DNA of 64,000 nt from Rhizomucor pusillus (taxonomy: Eukaryota; Mucoromycota; Mucoromycetes; Mucorales; Lichtheimiaceae), in contig FWWN02000620.1 in assembly GCA_900175165.2 (NCBI GenBank), positions 18,477-82,476 on the forward strand, given 5' to 3'. The notes under the pieces are model-generated. The model worked only from the letters and a program-made list of their open reading frames with translations, had not been told where the DNA came from and did not search any database. The position numbers were made by a program, and so were the translations under genes. Below are positions 24,729 through 34,961 of the stretch, one piece after another. Position 1 is the stretch's first letter. The number at the start of each line of letters is the position of its first letter.

Positions 24729-27089
24729 TTATTTCTTTCTGGACTTCGTAGTCTTGTCCTTTTTGCTCTTGAACCAAGTCCTTGCTGGTCGAGAATAGAT
24801 TTCTTGTTCGTGCTTGATCATATTCTCTGTCTTACGAATCTGCATCTCAGTTTCACGCAATGCCTTTTCGGCTTTTTCTTCTTCCAAAATTTCCTTGATT
24901 TGACCTGACAATTTCTCAATCTTCTTTTTGTATTTTTGAATCGCTTCAGGCGGCACTACTCGATTCTTGACCTGCGAGCCACCGTTGGCTGATTTCATTG
25001 CCATTTTTAGCATCTTGCGATCAGCTTCGCCGACCAGCGTTACGGAACTAGACGCCATCCTTTAAGTTTCTCGTCCTTTTTTGCCATAAAATATAATTCT
25101 CCTTACCGTCCTTTTCTTCCAGCTCGAGCTGTACGGCCCACGCGATGGAGGTATTGTGCAAACTGGGTTGGCATGTTGTAATTGATAACAACCTCGATGC
25201 CTTTGATATCCAGACCGCGCGCTGCCAGGTCGGTCGCCAACAGATAGTCAACGTCGTTATCACGGAAACGTTCAAGTGCCTCCAAACGCTGCTCTTGGGT
25301 CAAATTGCCGTGCAACTCAGCAGCCCTTAATCCCATTAAAGCGAACAGAATTTTCATCTGGTGAGCGGCAACTTTTGAACGAAAAAAGATGATCACTTTA
25401 GACTTGAATGTTCGGCGGCAAAGTGCCAACAGAACTGCAGACCGATCCTCTTCGCGATGAGCTCGTATGCGTACAAATTCTTGGGTCAGTCGCGAAGCTG
25501 CCTGGTTGCTGCGATCAACAAACAGACGTGCTGGTGAGTTGAGAGACATGCGGATAAGTTTATCAACATTATCAGTCATCGTTGCAGAGAATAGCATTGT
25601 TTGTCGAGATTTCGGGCACGCTTTTACAATCTCTTGCAATTCATCTGCAAAACCATCTTCGAGCATGCTATTCCGGGTATTTTAGCTATCGTAGATATTC
25701 ACCACAGCTTCCCTTGCATCATTTACCGGTCAGCTTCGTCCATGACTAGAATTTCGCATGTATCAAGTGCAAACCCACTTGAGTTTCGCAGATGGTCAAT
25801 AAGTCGACCAGGGGTAGCAATGACCACGTCTGGTTTCGTCTTGAGCTCCGTCTCTTGTCGCTTCAAATTGAGACCACCCACACACAAACTGAAAGTTATA
25901 TCAGTGTACTTGCCGATCTTCAAGGCGACGCTGTGAACTTGTGCGGCAAGCTCACGTGTGGGACATAAAATAAGTACTCGTGTAGCAGTGATCTGTTTCG
26001 GTCGATACAAAAGACGTTCCAAAATGGGTACCACGAAAGCAGCAGTTTTACCAGATCCAGTTACTGCGCCTCCGCAAATATCTTTGCCCAACAATGCCAG
26101 TGGGATCGTGCGCGCTTGGATCTCTGTCGGCTTTACAAAGCCAATGGAAGCCAGTCCCTTTAATATAGGCCTGGACAGATTCATCGTAGTGAAAGATTCG
26201 TGCTGTTTTGTCTTCGTTTCTTCTTCAGGCGCAAAGAATGCCCTCTTGCGCTGTCAGTACGAAAAAGCTTTAATTCACACATTCCCACAGTTTCCCGAAT
26301 CATCGTCGATCTATTCACTTACTGCCTTCTCAGCATCTGTTTCTTCCACTTCACTTTCCTCGCTTGACTCTTCATCAAGATCTGACGCCGAATCTTCCTC
26401 AGTGTCGTCTGTGCTATCTTCTTCCTCTGCGTTTCCTTCGGTATCCTCACTCTCGTCCTCATCATTTTCGTTGCGGGTAACTTCTGTCTCCAAGCCACCT
26501 CCAAAGCTCTCATCCGTATTGCCATTATCTTCATCGTCAAAAAACCCTGATTCCTGCTCATTCTCGTCATCATCGTCTGCAGCTTTTTCTTCGTCAGATT
26601 TCGTCTTGGCAGCTTCAGCATAAGAGGATTAGCCAGAAATTTCATCAGAAAATCATAGTCAGCATAATAATTCACCTTTCTTCTCTAACAGCTTTTCTTT
26701 TCTCTTTTTGGCCTTCTTCTTTTCGATAATTTGGTCTATACTTGTACGAGGAATATAATCAGGCTGCGGGTGCATCCGGAAAGGTTAGCACACTTGACAC
26801 ATTTCTTTTATTTTCAATAGTCGATCCATACTTGTCTTTCTCTGAGCATACGCTTCGCTGCGGTGAAGTCCCATGCATGCTCGGGACCGGTAGATGCACC
26901 ACCATCGACGGCGAACGAGAACTGCGGATCGAATTCTGGATCTTGGCCGAGCAATTGCTTTTCAGATGCTTTGTCAGTCTTTCTTTTCTTTTTGACTGGT
27001 GCTTCTTCGATATCCTCTTCATCTTCAAATATCTTGACATTCTCATCTTCTTCAATTGTCATTACAAAATCATTTTGCATTGCGACCAT
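24729..27089 (-). CDS. DEAD-box RNA helicase Drs1/DDX27 (60S ribosome assembly)
   Basis: Nucleolar helicase needed for pre-60S maturation. Six exons (27089-26832, 26763-26676, 26612-26323, 26250-25727, 25667-25107, 25047-24729) give 679 residues. An acidic N-terminus (Asp/Glu/Ser-rich, about residues 115-210) precedes the Q motif [14 protein letters not shown]. Then [11 protein letters not shown] (I), PTRELA (Ia), ATPGR (Ib), MDEADR (II), FSATM (III), TDLAARGLD (V) and [14 protein letters not shown] (VI). The tail [15 protein letters not shown] with a Lys/Glu coiled coil is typical of the Drs1 branch. An intron falls directly after the DEAD codons. The intron before [10 protein letters not shown] uses an acceptor inside an apparent MASS start, which the family alignment rules out. 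Confidence 0.95.
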
Positions 27090-28602
27090 GGTTCCTGCAG
27101 AAAAAGAAACTGTATTTTTTTTTCTCTCTCTTGCAATGCGCTTTGAAAACGCCACCCAGCCGACCAACTGTGGTGCGGGTAACCGGATTTTTACAGGCCG
27201 ACACAAAAGGCTTTAGTCTGTACAGCAATTGAATAAACATTTCTTCCCGTAATCCTTCGCCGTTTGTTTCCTGCTGGGAAAGTTGGTCTGTTAGATGAGT
27301 CATCCCAGCTCTTGTATTCTTATATCCTCTAACGGGTTTTAGGTTGAGGGAATTGATTGCTTTATATTGTGGAAATTCCAGGTTGCTAGGAAACATCCGC
27401 TGTAACTTTCTATTGCTGCCGGTGAGTAGTTAAAACCGTTCCCCATAATATAGTGTAATTCCTGGTCATACTGTCTGGGCAGGATTCGAACACGAAGCGG
27501 AAGACATCAGAAATTACGCCAACTTCTCAGTACAACCAGTATAGACTTTTGGCTGAGGCCGTAGGCTGAAAGCCTATCACTATTATCCGAGCCATCAGAG
27601 GATAGTTTGACTGGCCCACCCACCCTTCCTTCGCTCCGTTTCTCGTTTAGCGATGATATTGTACATGTTTATCACAAATATTCCTTCTACTTTCGACCAA
27701 ATAAAGAAAAGATGGTAACATAGTCAAACTATCCTCCTGGCGAAGGATAATAATAATAATAATTATCCTCAAGAGCAAGATGCTGGAACGGCTTCCGGCG
27801 ATGTGACGGATATACCAGCCGATTATGCCTGTGGTGATCGTTCATGTAAATTATACAATGCGTACTCAGATACCGCATCATAACTGACCTATAAGCTTAT
27901 TTCTATTGTATAGAGATAAGAAAGCGAAAACAAATCAATGTCATCTAAAAACCTATGGGCTCATCAGATATGATAAATGGTGCTTGGGGTCATGTCTTTT
28001 GCGTTGAGGAGCACAGATTTGCAAGTGTATGTAACAAGAACTCTTAGAAGGGATGTTGATGCAGAGAAAGCTAATCGTTACGTGAATTCTTTTTGTTCCA
28101 GACCGCAGAGGGTGATCCAAATAGCGCAAAAGGTTTCCCCGTGTGTCGCAAACTTCATTTCAAAACCCAGTATATTACAGTATGAATATATATCTCCTAA
28201 CCATGGAGACAGGAATTATCAAAACCAACTAAGTTGCTATGTTCCTGCTATAGTGCATGATCTCAACGAAAATAAAAAACGTTTGGTTTCTTTGATAATT
28301 TCTTGCAGAGAGTGTAGCTGGAAGCAGGCTTGAAGTCAATATGGTCAAACAAGCGTGAAACCATTGTCATCATGACTTGATACGCTCATACTTATGTAGG
28401 ATGCTACACATTTCTCGCAGCTTTTCATTCTTTGTGTTGGAATAACTGACCGATCCCTCCAGATATGGTAGTGCGCGCATGAAGGCACGACTGAATGACC
28501 GACTAACAATGCAAAGGACAACTTTCGCAAAGATACTTTTCAAGTTTCATATACACACAAATACAATTTATTTGCAAAGGGAAAACGTATTTAAACAGGT
28601 AT
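27090..28602. other. Intergenic, nothing recognised apart from a small inverted repeat
   Basis: A 108-codon open frame at 27396-27070 overlaps the DRS1 start in another frame and shows no domain. A T-arm-like GGATTCGAAC sequence near 27480 does not fold into a tRNA. An (AAT)n run lies near 27750. Confidence 0.4.
27599..27735. repeat. Short inverted repeat, 14-bp arms
   Basis: AGGATAGTTTGACT (27599-27612) and its exact reverse complement (27722-27735) are 109 bp apart. It may be a remnant of a small MITE; the interior shows nothing recognisable. Confidence 0.5.
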
Positions 28603-28970
28603 TTACTGGAGCTCCTTGTCGTAGTACTCGCTGAGCTGTTCCTCTGCATGCTTCTTGGCCTTGACCTTGTCAAGGTAGTCCAAACCCTTGGTTTCGATCA
28701 ACTTGTCAACGAGACCACCAGCCAAGCCAGCGAGGAGCTGCTTAGCTTGGGCATGGTCAACGGGCTTGCCGTTCTTTTCGCAGTGTTCATTGTAGGCCTT
28801 TGCGGCTTCGTAGGCAGCAGCACCGGCAATCAATTCGTGAGTGAAGGAGCCTTCGTGTTCACCGGAGTGCACCTTGGAGTGTTGTTCACCAAAGAAATCG
28901 AAGAGACCCCTGCAGGTGTTCAAGTCAGCAAGGTGGAAAGTTTTGCGTCCTAGAGGCGCACTACTTACAT
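28603..28970 (-). CDS. CipC-like stress protein (DUF3759) with intron-split ATG
   Basis: Small protein of the concanamycin-induced CipC family, whose biochemical role is unknown. The body reads SFTHELIAGAAAYEAAKAY, GKPVDHAQAKQLLAGLAGG and DKLIETKGLDYLDKVKAKKHA, all family hallmarks, in 102 residues. Family members begin MG-F-DF. Here that start appears only if AT (28970-28969) is joined to G of exon 2 (28909-28603), giving MGLFDFFGEQHS; donor GTAAGT and acceptor CTGCAG flank the split codon. Reading straight through from an upstream ATG would instead add about 35 non-family residues. Strong codon bias toward AAG, GCC and ACC suggests high expression. Confidence 0.88.
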
Positions 28971-31274
28971 GTTTGATAGTAATAAGAGATGTGTGAAGAA
29001 AAGCCCACGGCACCTCAAGGCCACCTTTTATATTTTTACACCGGAGAGTCTACGCGTCTCATTCGGGCTTCACATGACGAAATAGTCTAACAAATGTCTT
29101 ATTTGCGTCTGCGGAATCTGCTGCATTTGACTCCCTCTCTTGGCAGCACCTTGCACTTTTGTCCTACAATGACTTTAAAATTCGATATTTTTGGAAAATT
29201 GTCTGCTCCTTTTCCCGACGCGCTTGCCCTTGAAAGATAAATATCTCCAAATCATTGCAATCTGTAACAGTAAAAAGCGAACGTAGCAGAAAAGGACCAC
29301 TGAAGCATCCGTAAAACCGGCAAATGAATCGGGTCGAAGCAGCAATGTGCTAAAATGATGAAAAGCACATACACCGGACCAACCACTGAAAACGGAAAGA
29401 TAGAAGCCTAGCAGGACCGAATATCCGAAACCATCGTAGTCTTAAGCTTTGCATGCGGCGTCAACCAATGACGTCTGTGTCAAATCGCAGCTATCGCTTT
29501 TCAGGGCGATCAGCGTGTGCTGGCGCCGATAAAATCCAGACCCATTGGCTGCGCCTTTCCCAACCTTATGCATTTAACGTGAGACAAACGCGTTTCAGAC
29601 TGGCACTTTAGCTCTTGGCGGAAATTACCACGTACTGAGCCTATGTCATTTACCAACGATCCCGCAATAAAGAGGGGGGAAGCATTCGCTTTTTGTGGCA
29701 TGGTCTCCTGGCTAAGGCACAAACTTCTACATCTTCAATGGCTGAAACTGTGGCTGTTATGTTGATCCTAAAATCAGAACTGACATCTTTGGCATTCTCC
29801 CAAAGGCCTCCCCGGAAACTTGGGAAAGAATACTTCGTACCTTTCTGCTAAAAAGCTTGTCAGTTGCTACGAATCAGCGCAGACAAGTTATCAACTGCAT
29901 GATAGCTTGCTTCGGTTTTGAGAACTGATATTTAGCCGTGCGGCGCGCTATGTAATACGATCTTAAGCTAGTCCAGCCACATTTTCCTGGTGCACTCCAA
30001 GTCAGAATGTATGCATTCTCAAATGAGTTGCATCTTGATACAGTATCGGCTTCCAAAATACCTCGGAAATTGCAGATTAAACTATGATCACATCTTTCAT
30101 ACGGCTGCTATCGCCATAATATTGCTCAAAAGATCTACTAATATGTCATGTATAATCCCGATGTCCAGTTTGGCCAGTGCTATGTATTGTCGCCAGCTAA
30201 ACCTTTTTCAGACAAGTGTATAGCACATTTCCCAGGTCTGCCGTTGAACTGGGGCCATCTCAAGTTTGACCCGTAGTACCAACTGGTTAAGTATATTCCG
30301 CTTGCACTTGTCCTACTTGGCAGACATATTCTGAGTAGGAATAGACTTTGACTGGAATAAAGGTTACTTACAGAAAACTCCGAACCTAGAGTGATCTGCA
30401 TTGGCCTGGGAAACCGGCCGTCGCACGTATCAGTGTTCTGGTCCAGTAAGCGCTACGCTGTAAACATCGCACTGTGCCTTAGCGCTGTATTTCCTGCAGA
30501 GATGGACATCAGTTGATCAATACGGCAATTGGTTGAGCACATGTTAACTTCGGAGATTCTATTCAATAAAAGACAGTAGCGCGCGCGCTGACAGAATATC
30601 TCAGGCACCGTTGCGCAAGGTCGGTGGTCTCGCCCAGAGTGGCTAATAAAATGGTTATAGATATTGTTTTCGATTGGGCTGCATGGAAATCAAGTGAGCA
30701 AAGCAATTCAGAATTGTGAAACGTGGATGCAAGTATACACAATACCAGAAGTTCATTTGGTCCGGTGAAAATGAATGTGGTTTGGCAATATGAAGTTGAG
30801 CCCCACCGTGAATATGGGCCGGTCAAACTCGACTTGGCTGGCAAAGCGAAAGACCAAAGGAGAATGAGTTACCCAGCAAAAATGGATCACCAGCTGAAAG
30901 TGGGCCACTATAATGAAAATGAGTCTTATCGGCAAATACAGTTCCGTCAATGTAGTTCAGTTCAACGTCATTTTATTTGACGCCGTGGGTAACCACATAT
31001 ATTTGAAGGCCTCTTTCATAAGCCAAGCAGCGATCCTAAAGATGTGAGAGAATGTTGCGTCCATTTGTAATAATCTTCTTTAGTGATCTTTCGAGGCATT
31101 CATGAAGTACTTGTAAGGTATCTGCAATTTATCTGAGACTCATCAGTTTAGACAATGAGACGTAGACTCGGTCAAAATTATTATGTATCGGTCATAGAGA
31201 ACCATCGAAGAAAAATGGAAAGGAAACAAAAAAATGTTCAGCAATAAGATAAAGGAATACGCACTTTGTAGTAA
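28971..31274. other. Gene-poor 2.3 kb, nothing recognised
   Basis: Only short ORFs on either strand (maximum about 93 codons, 30844-30563) without recognisable motifs. No tRNA, LTR or long inverted repeat was seen. The first few hundred bases must contain the promoter of the CipC-like gene. Confidence 0.4.
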
Positions 31275-32588
31275 CACTTACAAACAGCGGGCGTCAGGCC
31301 CTGTCCACTTGACTCGTGGATCCCTTTTTGCTTTTTGGAGCGTAGCCGTTCATATTGCCTTAGCGCAAGAGCTCTGGAGGATTCAGGTCTTTCTTACGGT
31401 GCTTCTTTAGTTTGTTCTGCAGCAGTCCGTCGTGGAGACCGGGATGAGCTCACCGTTGCCTCTCTTTCACTCTGACATAGCGAAGAACGAGATGGTTCAA
31501 GCGTAACCTCGCTTTCTCCGCATGGCCTTTGACGTCTCGATGGCCAGATAAACCAGCGCGTATGCTGCTGCTGGAATAGTAGCAAATATCCTGCAATAGA
31601 TGCCAGGTTATTTGCAGCGTTACCATCACGAGGAATACATGATCGCAAGACCGAAAACTAGCAATGCCGAGCACTTTCTCAAGACCGTCCTCCAGTCGAG
31701 CCGTATCTTGTACAGCTATCACAGAAGGTCACTGCAGAAAATCAAATCGTTGCTTCTGGCTTTGCTTGCTGCAATAATAGCACATTCTTGAGGAGAGATG
31801 CTCATCGACTCTTGTAGGTATATCGGCTTCTTTGGTATCACGCCCACGGCTACGTTGCTGAGTCTTCCGGTACAGAGCATTGGTAAGCTTATCATTCATC
31901 AGTGCAACAGCACCTTTTCTCGATTTTCTGCTCATTGCATCCAGGCCGAAGCCATATACAGAGGACGGTCGTTACGCTGAATAATTCGTTCGGGATGTAT
32001 TTGTTGACTCATAGCAAAGATGCTGTTGGCTTGATTAATGATAAAATTGCAAACCTTGTCAAGACACGACCTTTGCGATATGGCATTGTCCCACGTCCAG
32101 CGGCATACGACTCGGCTGGAGTAGAAGTTCCATAAACTAAGGCCATTGTCGTTTGCCTTGGGCTGGCGTAGGTACACCTGATATTTGGCGTAAGCGCTGC
32201 CGGCTGTTCCTTCTTTTAGAGTAGACTCGATATCATCAATGTTGGCGGCCTTGCGAGCTTCAAGCTAGTCACCGGTGGGGATAACTCTGCCATGTAGATA
32301 TCCGCACTTGGTTTAATGAGTTGTGAAGCTTCTATTACTATGTCTGATGGTTGGAATACACTTAGGATGGGACACATTTCGCCGAAATCCAGATCGACTA
32401 CGCCATCGTAATGCCGCAAATAATCGAAATGATCCCCGTGAGAAATCTTTTCCGGCATATCCTTCAAGATTTCTCTGATAGTGCGCCTCAGCTCCATAAG
32501 GCACTTGCACATGGTGTTTGAGAAGCGAGATCTCAGCTAGTCATTGTATATGCAGTACGGAAGTATGCCATCAGTAGGAAAATATGAC
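31275..32588 (-). pseudogene. 5'-truncated, frameshifted Fanzor (TnpB-like) copy
   Basis: Minus-strand copy of the element at 42.0-44.7 kb, aligned over about 1.3 kb from its YCIYND region to about 30 bp beyond the ORF end. It keeps the RuvC-I-like stretch DGVVDLDFGE, then SLWNFYSSRVVCRWTW, the zinc-ribbon half SSRMCYYCSKQ, and the RuvC-III/Zn part RDGNAANNLASIA. These now lie in several frames (32512-32219, 32177-31932, 31935-31729, 31648-31394) with frameshifts between them. Fanzors are eukaryotic relatives of TnpB, with RuvC nuclease plus zinc ribbon. This copy cannot make a full protein. The truncation point is near 32588, where similarity stops abruptly. Confidence 0.75.
31289..31301 (-). 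other. Conserved hairpin at Fanzor 3' end (candidate guide-RNA element)
   Basis: On the minus strand GGGC-CTGAC-GCCC. Its counterpart at 44719-44731 has the same stem with a different loop (CTTGC). Shared sequence ends about 15 bp further on. Role as part of an omega-RNA is inference. Confidence 0.35.
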
Positions 32589-33385
32589 GGCTAGTGACAT
32601 GAAGCTTCAACTTCAATTGTCTCTACGATAAAATATTAAGATGTGCTTATCCCAAAACTTTTATGTTCCTTCATGTTTCTCGGCGTGCACCCTGTCTATT
32701 TTTTCTTTTCGCTGAATCATTGGGAGGGTTGTTCAAGAAAAAAAAAAAAGACAAGGCAACGGTGCCAGGATGCGCCAAGTCTACGGACAGCGTAACAGTT
32801 ACAGTGCTCAGCCAGGTGAGAGCATCACAGAGTATATTTATTCTATGAGATTTACTACGGGTGCTTCGTTTTTGGAGATACGTTAATGAACGCCCTGATA
32901 TTTGAAAGGCCACCACACTTACGTACTAGGAGCGCCCCTCGTAAATGTATCCTTCTTGATGAATTTGCTCTTGAAGATCCTTACACTGAAACGAAGTGTT
33001 CTTACGAATTTCGCTCGGAACCAAACATAAGCTTGCTTATGACTACGTGATGAAAGTGTATGTACGTATAGTTCTCGATATTATGTAAGTTCTGTTAAAT
33101 TGATCAATTCCATCAGACACAGCCGAGAATGAGAAGGGCGGATTGAAAGAAAAAACTCTTAAATACCAGCATGTTTACCAACTTGTCTACAAAAAATGGT
33201 GAAAACACTGCATTTCATCGGCTATTGAGAACCGGAGATATCAATGAGTAGGCGTGTACGGTACCTTCGCGAGCGTCAGTCCGAATACACCGGAGTTCGA
33301 GAATGGAGGTTTATGAAGGCCAAGCAAGTTTATTTTACAGATTAGTGGAGCGAGCGAAGTGAACAGAAGCGCTTGTGAAGTAAAA
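32589..33385. other. Intergenic, nothing recognised
   Basis: Spacer between the Fanzor fossil and the KDM8-like gene, with a poly-A run near 32740. No ORF with family features. Confidence 0.4.
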
Positions 33386-34860
33386 ATGGCACACTACGAC
33401 GAAAGTTCTTTAGACGATTCTTACAATGCCATTAAAGAGATGCTCAAGGAAGATGCGGAAGCAGTTTGTATGGAATGATATCTCAGGAAAAATTATAGAT
33501 CGCAGCTTGCTCACAAAATTGTTCAAGATTTGTCAGGTTGCGGCGAATCAGTGCTTGAGCTGTTCAGACAAGCAGTTCGTCACATCGTCTCGGCTAGCGA
33601 CAAAGATTCCATAGGTCAAAAACGCTCGATAGACATAATAAGCGAAGCAGATGCATTACATGACTTTGCTCAAGAATCTCTTTTGCTATACCGGTACAAA
33701 GATGTGCCTCCTTGTTGGCGTTTGCTAGTCATGGATGCATGCCTGCTGAAAGCAGCCTCTCTTCTGGATTGTTTGCGACAAAGCACAGATATTTTCCAGA
33801 CTCAACGGATGGCGCGGGAGATTATCAAAGTTATTGACACAGCAATGATTGTTAGTGGCTCCCCGGGTCAACGGCGACGGGAAGTCTCTCATAAAGTCGT
33901 TGATCTTTTACAAGATTGGCTATCTGCTGACAGGCAGCTACTACAGCAATTTGACAAGTTTGATAACATTAAAAGACAGAAGGTTGTCAAAGTTAATTCC
34001 GCGAAGCGCGTATGGCTCTTGAACAACGCTCCGGATTTTTTATGGTTTGTGAACTACATTCAGTCACCCAGACCGGCACCCTTCATCGTACCAAGCGGAT
34101 CGATCGATCATTGGCCGGCACGTTCTTCTCGACCATGGAGTTCCATGGCGTATCTTGTATCTGTCGCTGGAGATAGGATAGTACCCGTGGAGATTGGGAG
34201 CCAATATACTGATGCAAATTGGCAGCAAAAATTAATGCGGTTTGAAGATTTCATACGCAACCATATTTTACATCAAGCACCAAATGGACCAGCGTACCTT
34301 GCTCAACACGATTTATTTCATCAAATTCCAAGATTGGCAGATGACATCAATGTGCCGGATTATTGCTATGCTTCGCCTCCCATAACGGATCTTTATGAAC
34401 GACCACCGACGCCCGACGTAATCCGGAATGCTTGGTTTGGACCAGGTGGTACGATATCACCATTGCATCATGATCCTTACCACAATATTCTGGCTCAAGT
34501 CGTGGGCTCCAAATATATTCGTTTGTATGCTCCCGAGCAAAGCAAATATCTATATCCATTGGATGGCATCTTGTCAAATACAAGCCAGGTATTATTACAA
34601 TGAATGGAAAAGTCCCAAACTCTAATGTGATAATCGCCAGGTTGATGTCGAAAATATTGATAAAGAGCGATTTCCATTAGCAGATAAGGCAGAGTATATC
34701 GAATGTGTACTCAAAGCAGGAGAGATGCTCTATATCCCCGTAAGTGGCCATGCTGACTGTATCGTAAGACGGTCCCATTGATGCTTTTGGACCGTAGCCG
34801 AAATGGTGGCATTACGTGCGATCGCTGGAAACGAGCTTCAGCGTCAGCTTTTGGTTTTAA
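33386..34860 (+). CDS. JMJD5/KDM8-like JmjC dioxygenase, with an in-frame TGA
   Basis: Fe(II)/2-oxoglutarate oxygenase; the animal homologue is described as an arginyl hydroxylase or histone peptidase. Exons 33386-34588, 34641-34739, 34798-34860, about 454 codons. Alignment landmarks: CWRLLVMDACLLKAAS, SGSIDHWPARS, VPVEIGSQYTDANW, YLAQHDLFHQIP, and NAWFGPGGTISPLHHDPYHN with the metal HxD. Then GSKYIRLYAPEQ, NTSQVDVENID and PKWWHYVRSLETSFSVSFWF with the distal His. ATG 33386 begins a reasonable N-terminus, but TGA at 33476-33478 interrupts it before SQLAHKIVQDLS, where similarity to the animal protein resumes. No intron could remove the stop in phase. Either an unseen upstream exon supplies the start, or the TGA is an error or mutation. 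Converges with the formin gene, 101 bp apart. Confidence 0.87.
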
Positions 34861-34961
34861 TGAACTTGCGAGTATATGGGAATAAGTGTAAAGAGAACAA
34901 AGCAAAGATTAATTGGTATGTTTAGAATATTGGTCAATTTTTAGTTTGAATCGAATAATTC

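Noticed and set aside
25048..25060. Apparent MASSSVTL start as a separate small gene
   Set aside because: [11 protein letters not shown] is the continuation of DEAD-box motif VI; the ATG lies in intron sequence before the true acceptor.
26300..26680. Ser-rich plus-strand ORF (221 codons)
   Set aside because: Antisense shadow of the acidic N-terminal region of DRS1.
27070..27396. 108-codon minus ORF overlapping the DRS1 start
   Set aside because: Different frame from DRS1, no domain; likely the 5' untranslated region with an intron ending at CTGCAG.
27460..27545. Possible tRNA on the minus strand (GTTCGAATCC T-loop-like)
   Set aside because: The T-stem does not pair and no acceptor or anticodon arm can be formed.
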